From positions 104,319,558-104,383,557 of the forward strand of contig CM054178.1 of NCBI GenBank assembly GCA_028829895.1: a stretch of DNA of 64,000 nt, in the 5' to 3' direction. The DNA is from Sinotaia quadrata. Lineage: Eukaryota > Mollusca > Gastropoda > Architaenioglossa > Viviparidae. The stretch's first letter is position 1; the number at the start of each line of letters is the position of its first letter. The translations under genes were made by a program, and so were the position numbers. This document shows positions 25,401 to 37,400 of the stretch, piece after piece. A model generated the notes under the pieces. That model had not been told where the DNA came from. It saw only the letters and a program-made list of their open reading frames with translations, and ran no database searches.

Positions 25401-28400
25401 AAACCAGCTTGCCCAAACATCAAATCTAATTTGCACCAGAGCTATACTCAGACAAAACATCAACCATCTTTGTCATAGAAAGATAACTTTCATACTGCTT
25501 CCTCTAGACAGTATGGGGATATGAAGATTTCTAACTAGATCTAGTGCGTAGTCTGCTAAAATTTACACTAGCATTTTCTGCCCATGCAAATTTGATGGCA
25601 AATGTCCGTCACTATAATGTGATCACTTTATTTCTTGCAAACTAATCTGTCCCTAGACAAATGGTAGCTAGATATAACATAAACAAAGCACGAATGTCCA
25701 CTCACTCTTTAAATTTATTAATATAATTTACTACTGTGAGACCACAAGAAAACAAACAGTCATCCATGATGCTATTAGAAAAAGTAAAACAGTTCAGATA
25801 TAGGCTGACTAAAAAAAAATGTCAAGAAAATACATCTTACCTATCAAAGGAGACACACAAAAGGATGATAGGAATGGAAAAAAAACAACTAAAAAAGCAA
25901 CTAATAAAATAATGTGAAAGAGAGCTGACAGACTTCAGAAAACTTAAAATGCATATCAAAGTGAAAAACAATACTTTATTTAAGTCAGCCTGCTGATAAC
26001 TTTACCACATTACTACAGGCAAAGAACAAAAAAATGTTTTCTCTCATGCTATAGCCTTCAAATTTGGTATACATATTGTCTTTCATTAAGAATAATCTGT
26101 TGTTAGATTTGAAATATGCATAAGTTTTTTTTAAAATTAAATTTTTAGACTTTTTTAAATACCCAAAATACGTCTTTTTTAATTTAAAAGTTCAAACACT
26201 TGCAAATGTCTGAAAAGTTACAATTAATTATTGAAATAGCCGTCAAAAATCTTGAATGTAAAATGTCAAAGGAAAAAAATAATAATGCATGCAGGCTTTA
26301 ATCCATATTTGATTTTGTGCACATGTATATAGGGAACAAATATACAAAGTTTCATCAGTGTGTGTTTACTAGATTTGGTGATCCAGGTTTGCAAGCAAGT
26401 GGTGCGGACAGAAAAACAAAGTTTTGAGAAAAACTCATTTAAAGAATAATAAAGACTGTAAAACATTAATTTCGTGTTCAATATTTACTTTTTTTTAAAA
26501 CTAACTATGCTTTATCAATACAGGAGATTGGAGTTAGACATTCTTTTATATATTGGCACAAGCTCATTGGCAACTTCAAAAGAAAGTAATAAGCCAACTT
26601 TCGATTCATGTAGCCCAGCCCATATTCTCTCCCAAACAATATTTCAAACCTCCAACACTTGCATTAAGAGCAAGCAACTGATGAAAACAATGCATTCAAA
26701 TTATCTAACTCAATGATGCACCTGATATTCTTCTCTGAAGCAGTGTCAACGGCTGCTAATTTCGGCTGCAATTAATTTCTGCCTGGAAGTAGGTGGATGG
26801 AGGATAGTGGGGATCACTGGCAGCAGCTATCAGCATGGTATTGCTATGAACATTATAAATACTCGGTACAGCACTTCTAGAAGTAGACGGATTGGGGTTG
26901 ATCAAAAGTAGAACAGGCAAATCTGGTCATTCTAAATTGCCAGCAACAATCAAAGTTTGTTTTCTTGTGGAAGTAAGCAGGTGGGAGGTGATCGCTTGGA
27001 CCGACTGCAAATATAAACGATGTACGTCGTCTGCAACGAGCATAGTAGGTCTAGGAGCAGAATAAATATCTTGCATTGTTCCTCTAGAAGTAGATGGGTG
27101 GGAAGTGGCTGAAGAGATTTGTCAAAATCTGGAGTTTGTACACTGTCTGCATCTACGAAACTTTGTTTGTTTTGGATAAACAGGGATGGGGGTGTCAGCA
27201 TGTAAATTCAGTGGTACATTATCTGCAGCAGTCAATGTATGATTGCTAGGCTTACTACGATTGTCCTGAGTTGCTTTCCGCATTTCCCATCAAGCTTCGA
27301 CTGCTTTTAGAGCCTTAGACCATTTTTTTCCCCTGAGCGACATTGTTAATTGCTTAGAGAAACTAATTTTGTCTGGTTAGAACTGAGCATGAGGTCATGC
27401 AAAATTCAGTGGTGGCCATTTTGAAAATGCCCGGATATGATATGTAACCCACAGCAACCGCTGTTTTAACCAATCAAAGAACGATTTTCACTTTTATACT
27501 ACGTGACAAACCACACACTTGTAGTGGGTCAAGGTTTTGCCAAACCATGTGCTTATATCGTGTTAAAATACGACGAGCCTACATTTTTTGTATAAGGGAG
27601 GTAATTCCCTTTAATTCTATATATAACACTATAGGATTTAGTTTTAAAAAATGGCGGGTATTGTGAAGCAAAGTGGACTATTATCGGTGATACTATGCAA
27701 AGAAAATGCATTTATGGACACAGGTAGGTCAAAAAAAACAACTTTATTTGCACAAAAAACAATTTTTAATACAAACACATATTTTCTGCCAAAGAAGATA
27801 TCAAAGTATGCAAATGTGTAAAAATCTCAAAACTGAAAAAAAATTAAATAAGAAAAAAATTGATTTTTCATGCCGTATGTGCATATTCCATATAAATTTG
27901 GAATATTGAAATCTAATATAACTTGCATGCGCTTCTCCATTCAAAGCTGAACACAAATGATATATATCATGAGACAGTAGAATATGTGGAAGATAAATAA
28001 TTTATTCATTGAAAACAAATGTGTGCATATTCTCACAAGAGGACTCGATGTCTCATAACTTTTAAAAGTGCTTAGAACTGTAATAAGGTAAAGCACTTTA
28101 TTTTTTAATCTTATTATAATTCCCCTACAAATTGATATCACTAGTTAAATCTTGCAAAATTTTTCTTTCATTCTAAATCACAGAAGAAATGAAATGTCTG
28201 TTTCTAGTTTAGAGAGTTTATTATTATTATTAACTGGCAATCATTGCCCTACTAACATCACTGAATTACACATAACTTCCAATGAACATACAAATGTTTT
28301 GTTTTTAAATGAGTATAAATCTACCTCTGTAAGTCCATTCAGCTTAGTTTCCATACAAGCATCTCCAATTTCACTTTCTTGACGAAGTTTCTTGCTGTCT

Positions 28401-31400
28401 ACATTTTCCTCTTGTGTTTCTTCATCTGGTTTTCTCTGAAAAAGGTTGACTTAACATTACACTTTTAGACACAGAATTTCAGATTTCATATTGCACATTG
28501 TTATTACTTTCACAAGAATGATTAGGGAAAAAAAAAAAGAGGCCAATTTACATGTATCTGCATTTAGCTTGTGGAAGAAGATATGCTATTACTTTTTTTT
28601 AAAATCTTTATTTTCAGGATGGCTTTAATATTTTAAAAACTCAGAAATATTTCAAAAATACCAATTCCAGCTTAATTATGAAGAATGATGTATATACTGA
28701 TACAGCTTTCAAAAGTTACATTTATATAATATAATACATTTATATAATATAATATTATAAATTTAATTATATAATTCCTTTGCACTACAAAGTACATTTA
28801 TAGTCTGCCATGATAACCAAACACCTAGAATGTAAAAAAATAAACAAAAAAGAATTCTTCATTTGATTAAAAGTGTGATATTTTCAATAAAAATACACTA
28901 AATGTCATTCTGCACTGGTAAATTTAAAGCAAAAAATTTTTTAATTATGCTAAATGTATAATAACAGAAAAGATCAGTTCTGGTCCCGAGTTTCACTTCC
29001 AGAGGGTTCAATACCATTCATATCAACTGGAAACTAAGTTTTACCGAATATCTGGTTTGCAATTAAGTCAAGCATTTAAATTATAATTACTGCTAATCCA
29101 TTAAAGACCAGATTACTATATGCAAAGAAAGAAAACCTTTATGAATTGTCTTCAAATTTGGTATATAAATGGCCTTTGATAAAGAAAAGTAACATTATAA
29201 TTTTTATAACATCTTGTATTTGTATGTGCTGTTTAAAATTGTAATGTATGATAAAATAGGGAAAATAATTTTAATTTTATCTAGAACATTGCACTGAAAA
29301 ACTTGTGTATACATGCTTAAAAAGAAGACAAAAAACAATGTAATTTTTAAAAAAAATTCTTTTAGGGGGGTAACATGCCCATCGAAAACTTGCAAAAAAT
29401 GAACTTTCAATTAAATTTTTATTATTGAATTTTTGCTTAAATGCAAACAGGTCCTTGCCCATTCATAACTACTTAGTGGTTGTCATATCCAAATTCAGTA
29501 ATATTAAGTAGTTATAAAGAGAATTTGACATAAAAATATTGCAGTAAAAACTATTTTTTTGAAAAACTATTAAAAACACAAAATATGTGTTCATTGTCCT
29601 TTATTCTTTTCTTCCTGGACAGCACAGTAATAATAGACCATACAACCATACTGTTAACCAAATCACCAAGCAAACAAGAAGTTTGGCTTAATGTCTTTAG
29701 TGTGCTACAGAACCTATACATAAATCAGTGGCTAAGATCATAGAAACATGAAATGGAAGTAGACACCACTAGATCTTACTAAAAAGAGGTTTCAACTGTT
29801 CATATAAAATATCAGAAAAATCAGCAGTAGCGTCAACACGCGTTTTGCACATGGAAGTCATGACTGAAACGGGATGCGTACTACAGGTTTTTAGCGGATC
29901 TTGCAAGGGTCACTAATCGAGGACTAGGTCATATCATTAGAAAGATGTTGAAATTCTGCAGAACATATTTTTTTCATTATTTTGTGATAAATATTTCTTC
30001 CGAAAAATGTATCGTGAACTTTTTAGTCTGAAAACTTATTTGGTTATTCGCATCAAACAAAAGTGAAAAATATATGAGTGTAAAGAGTTATCTGTCCTCT
30101 ATTTAAAGGACCAATCAGTTTTGGGGTTACAAAACCATGCAGGCTCCGCTTTCTTCTTAAAACTTGGTACCCGAAAATATGAATTTTACTTTTTCAGCCA
30201 TGAGGCGACATTTGACCCATTTTTTCAAGGTACTTTTGTCAAAGTTTATGGATACAATAGTAAAATTCAGAAAAAAACCAACAAAACAGTTTAAAAGACA
30301 AAACATCAATCTTTATTTTCATATAAAAATGGTTAGTTGAGGTTTAATGTGAAGAAAACCGTTCTAGAGTAAAGTTTAGCAAATTTGTGTGCGTTTGCAA
30401 GTTTTTGCCCGTAAAGCGGTGGCGGTTGGACTACCTAGTATAAAGAAATAAAGTGGACATTTTAATTAACATTTCATACTACTGAAAATCTATAAGGGCT
30501 TTACAATAAGATGCAAGTAGACAATCCCAAGACTTTTAATTGATGTCTAAAAAATAAAAACCAAACTACCATGGTTAAAACCAGCAGGGTGGAATTCAAA
30601 CATATATGAATTTGAGATCAGTACTCAGCTGTGAGGTTTATATGCTCCCAAAAGATATACTGACAGATATATATAATACAAGCACAAGCACAAATACACT
30701 AAAGTGCAAAAAAGCTGATTTCCATGCAATTTATTTATATTTTTTACAAGGCTCAATTGCATAAAGGTAAACAATTATGGTCACCAACTATTCCAACAAA
30801 TGATTTCCAACATTTAGCATAAAATCTGGATTAAAAGTCACTTACATATAAGGTTTATCAAATGGCAGACCAAAAGAATAATACTGAAATTGCTATAAAG
30901 ACCAATGTTATGGGGAAACAACATCATGCTCATGTATACACTAGAAATCATGAATCAAATGAATGCATTTTCGGTCAATCAAGACATTCCTTACATTAGT
31001 TTGAGTAATAAAGTTGTTTGCATGCAAAAAGAAAAACATACTACATATTTGCAAAAGAAAACATCTAAGTGCATGAATATATTTTTAAGAAATATCTCAA
31101 CTGGAAAAAATGGTGGTGGTGAGATGTTGCTTATAAATACCAAGGAAATGAAATATATTTGATATAAAGCAAAAATTTATCAATTAGTACTGGCCAAGAC
31201 TAGTTATGGAAAAAAATATTTTTTTAAACTTAAATGCAATTAACCTTTAGACTGACAGATTAATTTGGGGATTACTTTCCTGCCACCAGTTATTTCTGAT
31301 AGTGAACTAATGAGGCATAAGTATCTGTATTTGATTATAAATCATTTTATTCATAGACTTATCTTCTAAATATATTTTTAGTTTTAGATAAATGAACATA

Positions 31401-34400
31401 ATCCAGTTATTATGATCATTTTAATTTAATTAAAGAAAATTGAACCTTAAGTTCTAACAGTAAATTATTTTCACAACATAAATATAAAAACATAAAAATA
31501 AACTTCAAGCTATAACAAGAGGAAAAGCGACAGGATCCTAAGAACACAGTTGTAAAGCACATCAATTTCAAGCACATGTTGCGTGTAATATTGAAGCATT
31601 TGTTTTCAAGCAGACTGTTAAAGGCAAAAAGCAACAAGCATTTTTGACTTTGTAAAGAAACCATAGTAACTACATCATACCTGCCTACCTTCCGCTTTTA
31701 GCGGAAGAATCTTCCGCTTTTACCTCGAATCTCCCGCTCTTCCGCTTCCAAAAGAAATCTTCCGCTTTCATTTTCATTTTCAATTTTTTTTTCACGATCG
31801 ATTATGACAGGACGAAAAACTTACCGTGCGTTCAATAGAGCTAACGGCGGCGTAACTCTAACTGCTTCTCTGTCGTCTGCTATGAGCTCTTCAGCATACG
31901 AGTCCTTTTCTAACACTTCCGGAATCTTATTCGTCGGCCGTTATTAATTTTAGTTGACAAAACAGAATTTCGCTCGTGAAATAAACATTTTCTTTAAATA
32001 TTTTTTATGTTGAGAAGTCAGAGCTTAGCGGGACAAGCAAATTCGGTTCATAACGTTTTTTACTGCCCGTTTGACCGATAGACGAAGTTCGCTTTTTCAA
32101 AATGGCGGCCGCGTAGCGATAGTATATGCGTGACAGTTACGAAATATTTACTTTAATAAATAACATTCAACTTACATGTAAGACAGTCTATGCAGTTTTC
32201 TTCAGAAATTATCCGTCCAAAACGAGCTACTTTGACGAATTATATTGCAATGCTAGGAAAAAGATTGGCGTTTTCAATAACGGTAGGCCTATGTTTAAAA
32301 CCGCATTGAGGTTCAAATAATCATTTTTCTAGAATCCGTTGTAATTATTCTTATATAATATGTAAGGCTTCAAAATTTATTTTTAAAAAAAAAGTGACAC
32401 AAGTTTTAAAACAAAAGATCATCGGCGATAGAGAAATGATCCTGAGTCAAATTTGTTTGAAAGTAATTGTGAACATTTTGATTTAGTCGAATTTTTTATT
32501 TTAATCATTTCTGCTAAAAAAAATAATAAAAAATTAGAAATATATATAGGCCTATATATATACATGTATTTGTAAATTAGCCGTTGATATTTTGTGATTA
32601 CGCAGTACACACATTATTATAATAGAATTTTAGAAGGCATGATAATTAATACACATATATTGAAGACAAAAGAAATGCATAAAACATTAAAAATAATAAT
32701 ATTAAACATATCCAATTCTTAATTAACAAAGCATGCTTATTGAAGAATAATGTCTTTTTAATAACATTTTAAATGTTACAGGAAGACTTTCACTGTTTTT
32801 TCTCTAGTCTAATGGACATGTAAATTTAGAAAAATACAGGTGTTTTATATATTTAAATCATTTATAAATTAAAATCTGAACCAGATATTCTAAAACTAAT
32901 AACTGGTATTGCTTTCTCATAACAAAGACAACATATATTCCAAATTTTATTAATGTGGATTGATAAAAATATTTTTTTTAAAATTTCTTTGCAATATTCT
33001 GGTTCTATGTAGTATTAGAAAATAAAAAGACTGTACACTGAGGATGTAAAGGATAGTAATATATAGTATTAGTATATTTAATTCTAAGAGAGCTAAATGA
33101 CTAAGAGCAGTCCAATGTAGTATGGATAGGGTATATTTATTTTTAAAAAAATAAACCACTTGAACACTTTTAAAGTTCTGTAGTCTTTATTTTACTTTAA
33201 ATGTGTTTTTCTCAAAATGACTTTTTTCCTCTGTTGAACTAAATGCTAAGACCCCTTTTGAATAGTTGTAATTATTCCATGTCCCTGAAATTTGGTATAC
33301 TAGTTTCTCATACATAAAATTAAAAGGTTGTGCATGGATGAAAGCCTATATGCTTTAGGTTTAAGTAAATTTTATTTTTTTAAATTCTACATGTTCTCCC
33401 AAAATATATATTTTAGATGGGTACAATAAAAAAAAATCATAACTTTTTTCTTAAAAGTTTTCAATAGGCACATGTTCCTTTTTGTGGCTTGTACATTAGA
33501 TAATAAAAAGTTAAATATATATTTTTAAAAAATCCATTTATGAAATATTTAATGAATTTCTGTAAAAGTGAAAATCATGATGCGGTACTTCAATGGCCCA
33601 TTATTCTGAAATGTGAAGATCCTTCTTCAAATGAAGTCTAAAGAAATATCTAAATAAAACTGCCTAACACTTGGTGTGCTTGACAAAAATTCATCTAAAA
33701 TAAACAGTGGAATGGAGACTAGACAAAATGTAGACAAATTGTTGTGCTTTGCATTAATCATTACATTATTGGTAAGTTTATTTACAAATATTAACATTAT
33801 TTTTTTTATTTTGCATTTATTTTATATTATTGGTATTTCTATTAAAAAGCCAGACTCCGCATAAAATCTTCTGGTTTCCATTCAAAATCTTCTGGTTTTG
33901 GACCAGTGATCTTCTGGTTTCCTAAGGTGGGGGGTAGGCAGGTCTGCTACATGTACATAAGCCTTTTGTTGTTAGCAAACATGTACATGTATGTACATTT
34001 TTATAGCTTGCCATTCACGTCATCAAACAAATGCAGCAACGCTGTTGTGTAAAAAAAAAAAATAACCAAAAACATGTTACATGTACATTCTCATGTACTA
34101 AAGCACATCATGTATATAAGGAAATTTCAAACAGATGTTACAATACTGTACTATAATATATTGCTGCCATATTGGTTTTCAGTTATCTAAATCATCGTTT
34201 ATCTCGACAAACCCCTAGGCATGCAACTTTGACTGTGTGTGTATATATATATATATATAAAATCAAATTTATAGGCATAATTTATCATTAATATGAAAAT
34301 AGAGTTTTAGAGACATAATCATAGTCATTGTACATAACATTTTCAAAGATAGCTGCTATCACCAGAACATGTTCACAATCATGCGGTTTGCAACAAGTCA

Positions 34401-37400
34401 CTGCCTTTCTTATTTATACAACGGTACCACGTACTTCTTCTAGGCATGTTACACAACTGTTCCAGAATCTTCAATGTGCTCTCAAGCACACCATAGACAA
34501 TCGTCCTGAATTTCCCTTGTGCTATCAAGCACATCAGGAGAAATGTTCCTGAATTTTCATGTAAGCTGCTCGGCACTCCAAGTAATCAAATTAGTTAATA
34601 TAGAAATAATGGTTCAATTACATAAAGCATTCTCCAATTCAAATCATATTAAAGACAAATGTACGAAATATTTCTAAGTCCATTTTTCTTTATCAGTGGA
34701 ATAGAGTTTCATCAAATTCAAACTGATTAGAATATAGACTTTCTTCAACAAAATAACTTTCAGTCCATCCCCATTTGATGAATTTGTTATGACCAAGTGT
34801 GGGACTATTAGTAAGAAAAATTACTCATCTAGTTGGAACTGGTGTAGATTATATCAACAAGTTTCTAGTACATTTCCACCTGAGTTGTTTACTTTAAAAA
34901 TATCATCAAGACCGAGTCACACTGACATTAAAGATATAATTAAGTAGAGATATAGGGATAGGCAAATTTATTCTGCCACATTATCAAATGTACTTTTTAA
35001 AATTAAAATTATGAAGAGTTACCTTTTTTCTAATTAAATGGCTTATGTTGACAACCTTCTTTTCCTCCTGAAATGTAAAAAAAAATTTAAGGAATCAGAA
35101 TATATTTTCCTCAAAATTAGACGTTTTAAAGAGAAACTGAGGATTACGCAAAAATCATAAGAACAAATTGATAAATATATCCATTTTTTTTTAAAAACAG
35201 GTATATGGTAAAATTAAAAGTCAACTGTTGATTAAATATGGAAGAATGTTTAAATAATAAAATTAATTATGATCATTCTATACTTTTTAGTGATCTCTTA
35301 CTGTTTTACTGTAAATAAGAGTAAATTTTTAATAGTAATATATGAAGACAATGTTTTTCTCTATAAAATATTAAAAGACAAGACTTATTTTGTGCAATAT
35401 TATGATAAAACCAAACTGTTGTGGAAAAATTTAAAACAATTTTTTCACCACAATCTGCTACTATCCCTCAAATCTAAAATTATATCATTCCTGGAATACA
35501 TAATAAATAATTTTGCTGGCTTTGCTTATCATATGCATAGTTATTAAATTTTATTTTACTTGTTCAACTATCATTAAGAACTCTTTATTGTAATAATATA
35601 ATGACAAAAATTAATCTATTAATCCAATTTTTTTTCATGCAGACAATCAATGAAATATCACTTAATAATTGTATATATAATCCACTAACAAAATAATTTT
35701 AAAAGTCACTAAAATAAATGCAGAAAAAGACTGAAGGTGTCTATCTCAACGACACAGTACAAAAATAAAATAAAAAGATTTATCAGAGCCAAGATATTAA
35801 ACTATTCATAAATTAAATGCCTTGACATGAACTTTATTAACAAAATTTTCTGTGCATAAGCAAACTTGTTTTGTATAAATAGATAAATATTTTTCCTAAT
35901 TCCTTGTCCCCCAAAACTTTGGTCTATGAATGCCTAGTGAAGGTGTTAACAAATGTACAAGGGTTGTTTGAAAAGTTCATGGCTGATACAGAGATGGCAT
36001 TTAAATTGTCCCTTGGCTGATGCCATTTCACTTCATCATCTTAAACATTGTCACATGCAACAATGTATAGCAATTGGTCAAGTACTGTTTGTTTGGTTCT
36101 TCAAAGTTAGTGATCCTAGTATTTCATAAAAGATATAGAAGGAAAAACTGAGTATTATGCCATCAAATTCTCATAATGAAAGGTAAGACTTAAACAAAAT
36201 CAAAACCGACAGAGATAATACTTAAGGTTAAATCTTTTGTTTTCGATGTTGAAAAAAAGAGTAGACAGCTCTTATTTAAACTTGGCAAAAGTGTGGAAGA
36301 GGATCACAGTGGTCACCACCAACAGCAACAACTGAAGAAATAATCAACAAAATCCATGCCATGGTGTTGCAAGACCGCTGAATTAAAGTGTGTGAAATTA
36401 GTGAGGTTATGGGCATCTCGAATGAACAGGCATCTTGGTATGTCTAAAGATTTCTGTGAGATGGGTGCTCATTTGTTGACACCAGAGCAAAAATGCAATG
36501 TCAAATTTCAAAGGAGTGTTTGGTGCATTTTAAGAAAAATCCACCCAATTTTCTGAGCAAATATGGATGGGACATAGATCTACCACTGCATACCAGAGAA
36601 GAAAGAACAGTAAAATCAATGGAAACAAAAAAATTATCCACCTCTGGAGAAGTCTGTTGATTTGAGGTCATGACATCAGTCTTCTGTGATTCAAGGGAAT
36701 AATGATTATCTTCCAAAGGCTAAACTGTAATGGGGCAATATTACACTAACTTACTACAGCAATTAGAAGAAAAAATATATGGAAAAAGGCTGGAAATAAC
36801 CAAGAAAAAATGTTATTCCATCAAGATAATGCATATGTTCACATCTGCAATTATGTTAGCATAAATTCACAAATTTGAGTTTAAACTGTTGCCCCATGCC
36901 CCTTGTTTGTCTGATTTAGCTCCATTGGACTTTCTTCTCGTTTCCTGTAAAAGTTCGTGATTAGAAGGAAATTTCTGACAATTGAAAAAAATCATTGCAG
37001 CAGCATAAAACTTTTTTATAGAGCTTGAAGAAAAAGACTTATACGGAGATAACCGGTATGGAACACAGGTGGACTAACAGAATTAGTGTAAAAAGGGTAA
37101 TATGTTGAAAATTAGAAAACATTAAAATGAATATTATATTTGTTTCTATATTGGGCTGCAGACTTTTCAAATACCCCTTGTACATAATCTGTTTTACTTA
37201 CAGAAGTATCTTTTGTTGATGGGGACTTTGAATCACTGCCAAAGCCAATCTCTGTAACCTGCAAAAGATAATTTCTCTAAAAACTGCAAATTTAGCCAGC
37301 ATTTAGTTCAGTGCAACAAGATATGATCTTCATATAAATAACATTCTATTCATAACATTATTGCACAACTCCATGATGATCCTTCTTGGTATATCATTAA

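Larger units (their letters stand above)
23052..28324 (-). other. NASP-like intron with repeat family R2 and decayed ORF
   Basis: A 5.3-kb intron. It holds R2 copies (24100-25400), a fragment resembling part of the 2.3-kb element (26030-26470), and a degenerate minus-strand frame (26740-27345) beside GC-richer sequence to 27660. The remainder is AT-rich without visible structure. Confidence 0.6.
28436..35022 (-). other. NASP-like intron with the 2.3-kb element and R1 copy B
   Basis: A 6.6-kb intron. From 29830 to 30440 a CpG-containing unique-looking stretch (ACACGCGTTTTGCAC, AAGCGGTGGCGGTTGG) suggests another degraded insertion, without recognisable ends. The 2.3-kb element copy 1 and R1 copy B follow. 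The rest is AT-rich, with no gene seen. Confidence 0.6.

Noticed and set aside
33676..33864. 62-codon ORF with hydrophobic segment in the 2.3-kb element
   Set aside because: AT-driven, with no convincing counterpart frame noted in the inverted copy.
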